DNA of 64,000 nt from Dolomedes plantarius. Taxonomy: Eukaryota; Arthropoda; Arachnida; Araneae; Dolomedidae. Position 1 is the first letter of the stretch; every line of letters starts with the position of its first letter. Made by a program: the position numbers and the translations under genes. This document shows positions 1 through 9,901 of the stretch, piece by piece. The notes beneath the pieces are model-generated. The model saw only the letters and a list, made by a program, of their open reading frames with translations, had not been told where the DNA came from and made no database searches. The stretch lies in assembly GCA_907164885.2 (NCBI GenBank), contig OU015496.1, positions 185,534,781-185,598,780 of the forward strand, in the 5' to 3' direction.

Positions 1-612
1 AATCCTTTTTTAATAGTTTCTATGAAAAAAAAATTATAAAAAATTTAAAGAAATCAATACGTAGACCTAGATCTATGCAACAAACATCATAAAATTCCTT
101 AAAATTGATACTTGAGTTATGGATACATGACTCAAGGTAAAAAATATTTGTTTTTACTAACACCTTTTTTCTTTATTTTTTAATTTTTCCTTCTACCCTT
201 AAACTCTCTCTGGTCGCAGAAATTCGAGGAAACTTTCTCAACACACACTTCTCTATTTTTTACTAACAACTCCACTGTTAATAGTAATTAATGCTAACTC
301 CAGAAAAACTCGAATATATTTTCTAGAAGTAGAGGGAAATTCTTCCCAGGCACGTCTACACAGACTATTGCTGATTGCGGAAAGGAAGGAACGCCGGGAA
401 GCGTTTGAGTGGATGCCGACGAACGCTCGAGTGGATTATTTTTTTTTAGAACAGATCGACTTCCTTCGAAGTCTGAGTTTTTAAGCTTTTAAAGTGACGT
501 GTTTTAATTTTAATGTAAATGTAATGTTTGAATTTGTATTTTGTCCTGTCTTGATATGGTAAAACCGCTGTTGGTTTGTGAATACGTCGTCAGTTGATAC
601 AACGACATTACA
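1..612 (+). repeat. 5' LTR (left end cut by window)
   Basis: Bases from about 50 to 612 align with 5700-6240, including the shared stretch beginning near 'caatacgtagacct' and the shared end 'acgacattaca'. The LTR should start roughly 90 bases before the window, judging from the 3' copy. The two copies differ by many substitutions and small indels, so the insertion is not recent. Confidence 0.75.
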
Positions 613-735
613 GCAAGCTCCATTACGAGAACCAGAGAAGAATTGAATTAGTGGATTATTACGTGTCGACATTTCATTTGTTGTTGGGAGTTACATCGGT
701 CAAGGTTAAGAAAATAATATAATTTATTTTTGATC
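613..735 (+). other. Leader between 5' LTR and gag
   Basis: About 120 bases between the LTR end and the first gag Met. A primer binding site should start right after position 612, but I do not recognise the matching tRNA. Confidence 0.4.
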
Positions 736-1816
736 ATGTTCAAAGGCGTAACTAAGGCCGACCTGATTGCGGTATTGCGGGAGATTGGGGAAGTGGCTGA
801 TCAAGATCTAAAAGTTGTTGAACTTAAAGAGATTTTAAATTCAGAGGAATATTTGAAAGATAAGGAATTTGTCACTGACTTCCTTGCAACCACAGTTGCA
901 CAGCGAAAGGAGGCTGAGGAAATCAATCTTTTGCATTTGCCGCGACAAACCAAAAGGGAAAATGCATCACATAATAGTATTGAAAATATACTGTCTTTAG
1001 ATAAGCTATTGAAAGCGGTTCAAACATTGACAATCCCAGTGAGAGAAAAAAAATGAGGCATGGAATCTATTTTTCGATTCTGTAGAAAGAGCTTTCAGAC
1101 ATAAAAATGTACCTAAAGAGTATAAATCTGAAATTTTGCTCAAGTTAGTAGGAGAAAAGGCCACAAATATTCTTATATATGTTAATGGGGATGATTTAAA
1201 AGATTATGAGAAAATTAAAGCATTAATAGAGAAAGAATATGAACCCTCACCTTTTGTATGCTTAGGAAATTTCAAGAAGGCTAAAAAATTTCCAGGTGAA
1301 ACCCACCAGCAATTTGCATCTCGTTTGAGATCGGGGTGGTTACATTATTGCGATGTTCGTAAAGTCTCCGATTTCGATTCGTTAATAAATCTTATCATAT
1401 CGGATAAAATTTTTTAAACTTTAGATGATGATGTTTCAGCTCATATTGCGATCCAACAGGGGTGTGGTTGGTTTCAGCCTGATAAATTGGCAAGTGAATG
1501 TCATATTTATTTTACCGCAAAAGGTAGGTCTTTTGAAGAGATAGAAGGTGACAGACAGTTTGCTTATCGCGAAACAGAGCAGGAAAATTCTAAGTACATT
1601 CCCTCGCAATTAAGAAAACATCAATTTAGGAATGAAAGCAATTATACTCCAAAAATGCGTGAATGTTACATCTGTTGTAGTAATTTACACTTGGCGAGGG
1701 ATTGCCCAAATAGGAGAGATAGATATGATAAGTTAAATAGACCAAGTGACGAAGTGCAAAAGAAATCTGAAAATAATGCGCATTTCTCTGTAAGCGGATA
1801 CAGCGATTGTGACTAA
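736..1816 (+). pseudogene. gag: Retrotransposon gag, frameshifted
   Basis: The gag-like protein starts at the Met at 736 (a second Met lies at 730). Reading is open to a run of A near 1047-1053, where the frame shifts by one; gag then continues in another frame to 1816 with one stop (TAA, 1415-1417). The second part carries helical capsid-like sequence and then a zinc knuckle of form CX2CX4HX4C (CYIC...H...DC) near 1662-1704. This organisation is typical of gypsy-type gag. The frameshift and the stop mean this copy cannot make full-length Gag. Confidence 0.7.
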
Positions 1817-2576
1817 CGTGAGTTCTAAACATTTACAGGGATCTCAGGATTTACATGAAATTAATTTATATCCGTTGAAGGAAATTTGTATATCTATTGG
1901 GGGAAGAGAGATTGGGGCAATTGTGGATTCAGGAACTCAAATTTCAATTTTAAATATAACATTAATATCCGATTTGAATATTGATGTGAAAGGAAAAATG
2001 TTGCTACAATCTGCATTTCAAGAAACGGTTGAAGCGGATTTAGCTGTATTACCAGTACATTATAAAAACCCAGACAACTGTCTTCATTATGGCACCGAGG
2101 TTTTGTTCGCTTTGACAGAAAAACTGAATGTCCCATGCCTACTAACACCTGATGTTTGCAAAAGTTTAAGTGAAGAACCGCATATTCATGGTGATTTAGT
2201 CGGTGAGAATCCCCATAACTCGTTTCGGAACTCTGATCCACACAATCGAGAGCTTGGAAGGGAGGGCTTGGTCCCCTATCACGTGAAAGTTGCTGGAGGG
2301 AATGAAAATAGGTCTACAGATTCTAGAGCTTATAGATTTCGGAAATTACAGAAAGCGTGTCCGACTTTAAAGAATTGTTTAAAAGAAGCTAGTTTAGGGA
2401 AAAACAATTTCTTTCTGAGAGATGAAAACTCCCCTCGATCAAATACAGAAATAGAATGCACACATACAGGAAAAGAGGATGTTGAACAAGCAGAAATTCT
2501 TAAGGAAGGTGTTTTGAGTCGTGATCAACGAAAACAGGATGAAACTGCGGTTGACAATGAAAGTAATTCCTCTTGA
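1809..2576 (+). pseudogene. pol: Retrotransposon aspartic protease region of pol
   Basis: The frame overlaps the end of gag by 8 bases in a different phase, a usual gypsy arrangement for frameshifted gag-pol. A retropepsin-like active site is visible (AIVDSGTQISI, about residues 37-47) after a beta-strand-like lead. The frame is open for 255 codons and stops at 2574-2576. The last ~100 codons are polar and do not match a domain I recognise; this same stretch is the source of the inverted duplication found downstream. Confidence 0.65.
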
Positions 2577-2696
2577 AATTCAGACAAAAACTTAAATAAA
2601 GGAAAAGATATTGGATAAACTGGAAATGCAGCGAATATTAGTGATTTTGATAGTTTGCGGAGATTGGAAATATTTTTTCCTGCAAAGCCTATTAAA
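2069..2696 (+). repeat. Source copy of the inverted duplication
   Basis: This 628-base part of the retrotransposon is present a second time in opposite orientation at 3221-3608 plus 4909-5150. It also preserves the unfilled TA (2309-2310) corresponding to the mariner insertion in the inverted copy. Confidence 0.85.
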
Positions 2697-3608
2697 AACT
2701 GTGACAATTTTCAAAGGGAAATCCTCAGTCAATTTTCATCTAAAGCAACGACTAACGAGGAAAATGATAGTGAAGGAAAGAAATTGGCCTCTGTAAATAC
2801 GTTCTCGGAAAACTCTGAACAGAATAAGATGTATGATAGAATGCAACCCTCAAAACTAAAAAGCAGTTTGTCTTCTACCTTAGCCTCTGTATCAAATTCA
2901 GAATTGGATAATAATTTCCCCGATGAAAAAATATCAGACAAATTAAGAGTTGACCAAGTAATTGACTGTGATACAAATAGAAACATAAATGGTAATCAAA
3001 AACTAGAGAATTTAGGTCTTATAGAACTAAGCGAAGCTGACATCGCATATCCGGTGGTGTGTGTTGCGAAGAAAGACGGTAGTATGCGTTTATGCAATGA
3101 TTTTCGACAATTAAACGCAGTAACTAAACCTTTTGAGTACCCGATGGAAAACATAATAGATTTAATTAATCAAATTGGTCATGCTAATATTATTACTTGT
3201 TTAGACGTACTGAAAGGATATTTAATAGGCTTTGCAGGTAAAAATGTTTCTAATCTCCGCAAACTATCAAAATCACTAATATTCGCTGCATTTCCAGTTT
3301 ATCCAATATCTTTTCCTTTATTTAAGTTTTTGTCTGAATTGCAAGAGGAATTACATTCATTCTCAACCGCAGTTTCATCCTGTTTTCGTTCATCACGACT
3401 CAAAACACCTTCCTTAAGAATTTCTGTTTGTTCAAGATCCTCTTTTCCTTTATGTGTGCATTCTATTTCTGTATTTGATCGAGGGGAGTTTTCATCTCTC
3501 AGAAAGAAATTGTTTTTCCCTAAACTAGCTTCTTTTAAACAATTCTTTAAAGTCGGACACGCCTTCTGTAATTTCCGAAATCTATAACCTCTAGAATCTG
3601 TAGACCTA

Positions 3609-4908
3609 CAGAGGCTGTTCACACATTTTTTAGACGATGTATATTGTATTCACAAAACTAAATTACATAAAATTCTTGTGTTTTAAATGTTCTATTTGAC
3701 ATCCCTTATTCTGAACTATCTTTCGACACCGCAATTTCCAGGATAATGCCTTTTGAAGTGTCAGAAGAGGTATTCTATCCCATTCCTCCTGAAAAGCTTT
3801 CCAGAGTCCTGTAAGGGTTTTGGGACGACGTTTGGATAATGCAGATTTTAAAAGTTCGAAAGCACAAAAATCCATAGGTGATACATCGGGAGATTTAGTA
3901 GAGATATCAGTGAAGGGTATGGCCTTGATATCAGTTTTTTGTTCCATTTCTTTTAGGAAATTTACAGTGGATTTTGATGTGTGACTGCTAGCTTTGTCCT
4001 GATGGAGTCTCACAGACTGATGGCCCTGTGGGTAATGCGATGGTATTTCATTCAAAAAAAAATTGGCGATAAAATATGTTCCTGATAGTATTTGGAGTTA
4101 ATCTTGACATTTTTTTCCACTCTCTTTATTTTTAACTTGCCATTATAAGAAAAACCAGCAACAATCATGAATCCCTTAGAAAAACTTTCTTTCGATTCTT
4201 TGAACCATGTACTTAAATTTTTTTCTCCCCTTTTATGATAATAAATGGCTCTTTTTTTGTTGCAATCATTTAAATACACCCATGTTTCATCTATTGTGAC
4301 AATTGTTTTCCATTTTTCTTTGGATAAGTGTTTCTCATATAGAATTCAGCAGCGTGTCCTCCGTTCAGCGATATGATTTGGAAGAAGACGATTCACATTG
4401 CGTTTTTTCGCTTTCTTAAGATTTAAATCAACGTTTATCATTTTGTTTAGAGTGGACACCGAGCATTTTAATGATTTTGCAACTGTCCTTTGACTAGGGG
4501 ATTTTCTTTTAACATTAAACAACGAACCTTTACAATAGTCGAAGATGTCCGTTTTTTCCTTGGATACTTGTTTGGAATTTTTGTCCCACTTGAGGCTCCA
4601 ATTTGACGTTTTTTTCCTTTCTTGTTGACGATATTACCTATCGACGCTTTAGATATCACAAAACCATGACTCTCACATCGTTTTTGGATAACGGAGTATG
4701 CATATTTCTGTTAGGAAAGAGCATAAATGTAGACTTCGAACCACTGCTTTGTTAAAAACGCCATTTTGAATAAAAACAAAACTTTCAAGCCGCAGACGAT
4801 AATTTTGACTTTTAAAAACAAAGTACAATTGCAATTATTTCTTTTGCAGCAAACGATTTTTTATTACCGCTTACCAAAATCGTCTAAAAAATGTGCGAAC
4901 AGCCTCAG
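3609..4908 (-). mobile_element. Tc1/mariner-superfamily element, DD41D type (copy 1)
   Basis: A 1300-bp element bounded by TA at 3607-3608 and 4909-4910. Terminal inverted repeats read CAGAGGCTGTTC(A/G)CACATT from both ends (CTGAGG at the right end by mutation). The uninterrupted host sequence is present at 2301-2320, confirming the TA duplication. A 1303-bp sister copy lies at 58471-59773. Transposase runs on the minus strand. Confidence 0.9.
3663..4764 (-). pseudogene. DD41D mariner-like transposase, broken
   Basis: Starts at ATG 4764 (MAFLTKQWF...), ends at the stop 3663-3665. The N-terminal half has a lysine/arginine-rich DNA-binding region; the catalytic first Asp is in TIDETWVYL (near 4290), the second in LHQDKASSH (near 4000) and the third in DVSPMDFCAF (near 3875). 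I count 41 residues between the second and third Asp, unlike the 34 of classical mariner. Frame changes and stops break it into pieces. Spacing of 41 is known for a minor branch of Tc1/mariner elements; family naming (rosa or Visitor type) is from memory and needs a search. Confidence 0.75.
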
Positions 4909-5535
4909 TATTTTCATTCCCTCCAGCAACTTTCACGTGATAGGGTACCAAACCCTCCCTTCCAAGCTCCGGATTGTGTGGATCAGAGTTCCGAAACGAG
5001 TTATGGGGATTCTCACTGACTAAATCACCATGAATGTGCGGTTCTTCACTTAAACTTTTGCCAACATCAGGTGTTAGTAGGCATGGGACATTTATTTTTT
5101 CTGTCAAAGCGAACAAAACCTCGGTGCCATAATGAAGACAGTTGTCTGGGACTCGCCGTGCTCAATATCGGTGGAAGGTAATGCCGTTTGGATTACGCAA
5201 GGCCACCGCGACTTTCCAGAGGGTAATGAATAATGCTTTGAATGAACAGATTTCTGCAGAGTATACCTGGATGATATCGCTATATTTTCATCTGACTGGA
5301 AGACACACCTGCAACATTTAAATGCTGTATCGTCTGAATTGGCTAATCTTAGGTTCGCTGTAAATGTGAAAAAGTGTGTTTTGAATTATTTGAAGTATAT
5401 TTTTCTTTTTGTGTGTGTATCCTGTATTATGTCAAGGCATCTATCCATCTGTTTTAAAAACTTTCATGCATCTAAGAATATTGTGTTACATGTTTTTTTT
5501 TTTCAGATTTTGCTTCGCTTCGCGTGGCACAATCT

Positions 5536-6240
5536 TGTTGGGTGTCATGTAACCAATCCCCTGCCAGCTTGCCACTTCTGAAGCGAAGTGAAGATATTCC
5601 TCCCTCTCTCGGCTTGTATTTAAGCGATGCCGATGGTTTGAATGCGGAAAGGAATAATTTCTTAAAATGTTTTCTTTGAATATATATATATATACAATTT
5701 TAAAAATTCAATACGTAGACCTACGTCTACGGCAAAAAACATAAAATTCTAAAAAACTGATACTTGAGTTAAGGAAACATAACTCAAGGTAAAAAATATT
5801 TATCTCTACTCACACCTTTTTTTGTACTTTATTTTTTTGAATTATATTTTTTTCCTTCTATCCTTAATCTTTCTCTGGTCGCAGAAATTCGAAGATTATT
5901 TCACATCACACAATACACTATTTTTATACTAACAACTCCGCAGTCATTTATAATTATGGCAAACTCCTGAAGAACTCCAAGCTATTTTTTAGAAGTAAAG
6001 GGAACAAGTTCCCAGGAACTTCTATTCAGACTGTTGCGGAAAGGAAGGAACGCCGGGAAGCGTTCAAGTGGATTATTTTTTTTAGAATAGATCGACTTCC
6101 TTCGAAGTCTGAGTTTTTAAAGTGACGTGTTTTAATTTTAATGTAAATGTAATGTGTTAATTTGTATTTTGTCCTGTATTGATATAATAAAACCGCTGTT
6201 GGTTTGTGAATACGTCGTCAGTTGATACAACGACATTACA
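5536..6240 (+). repeat. 3' LTR of the gypsy-type element
   Basis: Right end shared exactly with the 5' LTR (acgacattaca, 6230-6240). The left end is set tentatively at the TGTTGGGTGTCATG sequence at 5536, which looks like a normal LTR start; no clear polypurine tract precedes it. It contains a short AT run at 5682-5694. Confidence 0.65.
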
Positions 6241-7190
6241 GTTGCTTTAAACAAAATAGCTCCAGGCACTTGGTCTGAAAATTTTATAAAGTGCTAATAG
6301 ATATTTACTATAAATATACTTTACATGAGTTATTTCATTTATATGTAGAAAAATGCATTCATCCTTCCTGCTAAATCTTATGGTTTCAAATGCACACTTT
6401 AGTGAGAAAGAATATAAACTCACATTTAAATAAATAAAACATCCCAGCAAACAAAATTAGAAATACAGAGAAACTTTATTTACATATATATACATATAAA
6501 CTAACAATTTTATAAAAATAAATTATAAAATAAAAATCTTCATTTATTCAAGGTTTGTGGAGTATTATTCACCTGAAATATAAAATAAACTTCATAAATG
6601 TTATGCATTTCACCATCAAAGTTCATTTTAATGTTCACGTACTTAAACTTTTAAAGTTCCCACGGACAGCTTTTACATCAATAGACAATTTTTACTGCAA
6701 TGTTTGAAAAATCATGACAGTCGGATCTTAAATTTTGAAATAACAGCTGGCAAGATATGACACACAGGAGAAAAAAAATTTTTTTCCATCTTAAGCAAAA
6801 AGGTTCGTGAGAGCGAGTGGCTATACCAGTCCATAACAAAATTTTAACTGCAGTTGCAGCATAGAGAACTGATTCTTCATGTTTCAGGAAAGTAACTGCT
6901 ATATTAAGAGGCTAGTCCCTCCAAAGTATAAATCTTAATGTGAGCATTATTACTATTATTAATATTTTAAGGATGAATCATATACAGGTACTACTTAATA
7001 CATTAATTTCAAAATGCGCATATCAAAAAGTTTTTATTCATGATGTTGAAGATAAATTTACTTTAATGCATGAATTAGAATTAGAAACAGATGTATAATG
7101 CATATACTGTAACATATGTTTCAAATACAGCAAAAGACAATTTTGAAATAAAACATCCTTATTGTTACCATTTTTTATCTCGAGTCAATA
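6241..7190. other. AT-rich stretch, no gene seen
   Basis: Low-complexity AT-rich DNA with only short chance frames. I see no domain, splice-flanked exon or terminal repeat. Confidence 0.5.
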
Positions 7191-7194
7191 GTGT

Positions 7195-7806
7195 GTGTGG
7201 CTTATGCCCCTTGACTGACAGTATACCAGATCAAGTCCCGAAGACTATGGGCGATGAAGTGCGACTCCTGTTTTGAATAGCACCACACGGGTCGGAGTCC
7301 AACTTGCCTAAATGACCGGTCCCGTAATTTTGTACCGAGTCAAGTGACGGCACCGGAACACTTGACCCCGCACCTCCAGAGGTAAATTTGAGAGCTTGGA
7401 GGACATTGTAGCCACGCCCTAATTTACGTGCCCCGGTAACCATTAGGCCGTCTGCATACGGATACGGAGCAACTCAAAAGAAACTGATAACTGACTCAAA
7501 TCACAAACCAGTCCGTGATGAGTCGCAACCTATGTAATTGAATGAAGCCACGCACACGGCGCAACTGGTTTCAAACCCGTCCGGACGGGTTTGAATACAA
7601 TACAATCCGTCCGTGATGAGTCGCAACCAATTACATAGGTTGCGACTCATCACGGACTGGTTTGTGATTTGAGTCAGTTATCAGTTTCTTTTGAGTTGCT
7701 CCGTGTGCAGACGGCCTTAGTGAACACGGATTGCAGCGACGAGCATCGAACCAGGGACGTTCAGATCACTGGCCCGCTGCTCTTTCAAACTGGGTTACCG
7801 CGCCCA
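7195..7806 (-). mobile_element. tRNA-derived SINE, interrupted by a MITE
   Basis: Read on the minus strand, 7806 downward has a tRNA-like head: an A-box-like TAACCCAGTTTGAAAGAGC and a B-box-like GGTTCGATGC. The body resumes beyond the MITE at 7442 down to about 7200. The body ('gcaccacacgggtcggagtcc') matches the SINE at 39440-39797 ('gcaccacaaggttcggagtcc'), showing one family. Confidence 0.6.
7446..7716. mobile_element. PIF/Harbinger-type MITE
   Basis: A 271-bp element with ~90-bp terminal inverted repeats (7446-7537 and 7627-7716) starting GGCCGTCTGCA and flanked by TTA at 7443-7445 and 7717-7719. A 3-bp TTA duplication and GGCCGTCT-like ends are typical of PIF/Harbinger non-autonomous elements. 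It has no coding capacity. The centre holds a perfect 26-base palindrome at 7570-7595. Confidence 0.8.
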
Positions 7807-8440
7807 CTGAGTCAATAGTTTTGGAATCTGATAGAATATGAAAAGCCGGGCAGGACTATGGAGCTATTAATATATGAAAATAGAGAACACGACTTAAAGA
7901 AGTGCAGGTGTCACGAAGAAATTATTTCCCTACACTAATAGACTCTAGACTAAGCGGCAAAATCAACAGAAAAAATATTTTAGTTAGTTCTAAAAACTAG
8001 TGACTATTTAGAAACATTTTATACATGTTCACATCTATTCAGCGCTTATGGTAAAGTATTTAAGTGTTTAAAAAAGGATGTTAAAGTGCATAATACATTT
8101 AAAAAATTATTAAGGAACTTAAAATTCTTAAAATTCTACAAGAAATGTGAACAACAAAAATTAACAAATGAAAACAAAATATGGAGGTTTTATCACAAGA
8201 AATTCAGTTTTATTTTTAATAAAAAAACTATGTATGTAAAGCGATGTCCCATAATAATGACTTCGTTTCTTTTTTTTTTAATATTGTCACAAGTACTCCT
8301 TATGGCGCGTGCGAATCGTAAGTAAGTTAATCATTCGAAAATTTAGGAGCAAATTATGAAAACGCAAACCTGCGAATACCAGCCTTTTATTATCGACCTC
8401 TAAGTGTCTCACCTTGCTACGCCGTAGCACTTTATGAATC
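7807..8440. other. AT-rich stretch, no gene seen
   Basis: No supported gene. A 79-codon chance frame at 8086-8325 is lysine/phenylalanine-rich with a hydrophobic end, but has no family signal or splice context. Confidence 0.4.
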
Positions 8441-8462
8441 ATGTGACATTGTTGATGATGAA

Positions 8463-9727
8463 CGAATGTCTATTTTCGTGAGATTTTTTGACATTGAAAG
8501 TAAAGCGTCCAGGAAAGAATTGCTAGAAATATTACCGTTTAAAGATAAGACTGGTGGAGAAGATTTATTCAAGACTTTTGATGAATTCATAACAAAATCA
8601 AATATTAGTTATGATAAAATCGCGTCCCTTTCAAGTGACGGGGCCCCAGCGATGACTGGCAAAGAACAATGATTAGTACAGAGAATCAGCGATAAGAATG
8701 AAGGCCTAATATCTTATCAGTGCATAATTCACCAGACAGTCCTTTGTCGAAAACTTAGTGCTATTCTGAAAGAAGTAATGCACAGCTTGGTCAAGTTGAT
8801 CAATTTTATAAGGTCCCGTTCTGCTCATCAGCACCAACAGTTCAAGGAGTTTCTTTCTGAATGTGATTCGGTGTATTCTGACTTACTGAAACACAAGAAT
8901 GTTCGTTGGCTAAGTAAAGGTCAAGTTATTGAACGTTTCGGGCAAATAAAAGAACAAATAACCTTCTTGCAAAACTTGGATACGCAGGAAGCAAGGAATT
9001 ACTTGGAGTTCATAACAAACGAGTGCATAACAAACGATGCTAGCTGTGGCTTTCCTGAAAGATATTCTGAAATATTTAAATGTGCTCAACACCGAACTAC
9101 AAGGAAGCGGATAATTAATATGTGATCTCATACAAAGTGTGTCTGCTTTCCGTCGCAAGCTGGATATCTTTGAAAAATATATTGCAAGTCAAGAATGTAT
9201 TCATTTCCCAACAATTCTTAAATATAAAAAGGAAGAACTCTGAATAAGACATTGCAGTATTTTTAAGGTTTATATCAGATCTTGGGAAGGAATTTGCTGC
9301 AAGATTCCAAGACTTTGCAGAGATAGGGAGGCTCTCTCAATTCCTTAAATCGCCTTATGAAGTTTCTGCAGCGGCAGAATGAACTAACGTGGTTGCGACG
9401 TTGTTCAGTTTTTCAAAGCCTTTACTTCAAATGGAGATAATTGACTTGCAAGAAGTTATTTCCTTGCAAATGCATAAAACTGCATACCGTGAAGAATTTT
9501 GGGGTAAATATGTTTCAGAAAAGTATGAAAATTGCAAAAAACTAGGTATCAACCTCGTTATTATGTTTGGCGCCACATATGTACGTGAATCATCTTTTTC
9601 AAAAATGAATTTTTTGAAGAACAAATATCGTTCGAGATTAACGGACACCCACGTTTTTGACACTCTTCGCATTAGCTTTTCCCCGCGTGAACCCAAACTA
9701 TAAAAAACTGGCTCATGACCGCAGGTG
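8463..9727 (+). pseudogene. hAT-family transposase (ZBED/GTF2IRD2-like), broken
   Basis: Fragments across three frames read as one protein: a block ending IASLSSDGAPAMTGKEQ (8466-8672, with the conserved DGAP), a CIIHQTVLC-like block near 8718-8745, a long helical region, and the hAT C-terminal dimerisation block (YVRESSFSKMNFLKNKYRSR) near 9580-9640. TGA stops at 8670-8672 and at 9379-9381 replace expected coding codons and there are frameshifts. The N-terminal BED finger is absent. The second stop is shared with the copy at 12515, so the gene was dead before duplication. Confidence 0.75.
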
Positions 9728-9901
9728 TAATTTCTCGCATTATTTTTTAAGAATACCTACCTATTGTGTTTTATATAATTACTTAAATGAGTCAAAATAA
9801 AAATTTAAAACTAGTAAGTATTATAAGTTTTTTTTTTCTGGACCTCTATGAAAATTTTCAATAGTATCCAGACCCCACTTAAAATTTCTTGCCGACCCCT
9901 G
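9728..9901 (+). mobile_element. 3' end of hAT element with terminal repeat
   Basis: The sequence ends in TTGCCGACCCCTG (9889-9901), a usual hAT 3' terminal repeat. The next eight bases (CTCTAGGA, 9902-9909) would be the right target duplication; the same eight follow the ends at 13048 and 14904. No matching 5' terminal repeat is seen upstream, so the left end is lost. Confidence 0.65.

Larger units (their letters stand above)
3221..5150 (-). repeat. Inverted copy of 2069-2696, interrupted by a mariner element
   Basis: Reverse-complement comparison gives 388 bases (3221-3608) plus 242 bases (4909-5150), together 630 against 628 in the source. The arms remain very similar. The copy sits inside the RT gene and replaces or interrupts the segment between the LDVLKGY block and the MPFGL block. 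The source and copy are separated by about 520 bases, so transcripts could form a long hairpin. Confidence 0.85.
2655..5400 (+). pseudogene. pol: Reverse transcriptase, split by a 1.9 kb insertion
   Basis: The N-terminal half ends at 3220: it shows a VVCVAKKDGSMRLCNDFRQLN-like RT block (about 3055-3115) and the first catalytic region (LDVLKGY, about 3200-3220). The C-terminal half resumes at 5151 with a YRWKVMPFGL-type block, and the catalytic YLDDI box is at about 5258-5272 after a frame change. About 1.93 kb of foreign and inverted sequence separates the halves. Reading stops making RT sense near 5395, where RNase H should follow but does not. Confidence 0.7.
1..6240 (+). mobile_element. 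Ty3/gypsy-type LTR retrotransposon, defective
   Basis: Two related LTRs flank remains of gag, an aspartic protease and the two ends of a reverse transcriptase on the plus strand. The order gag, CCHC knuckle, DSG protease, RT fits Ty3/gypsy. No RNase H or integrase is visible between the last RT codons (about 5395) and the 3' LTR, so the copy is internally deleted and non-autonomous. The RT is also interrupted by an inverted self-duplication and a mariner-like element. The left end lies outside the window, so its target-site duplication cannot be read. Confidence 0.8.

Noticed and set aside
7231..7443. 70-codon minus frame with glycine/serine-rich peptide
   Set aside because: It lies wholly within the SINE body and shows no independent coding signal.
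7741..7806. A functional tRNA gene
   Set aside because: The A- and B-box-like motifs continue into a SINE body and no complete cloverleaf with an acceptor stem is evident; the same holds for the other tRNA-like heads in the window.
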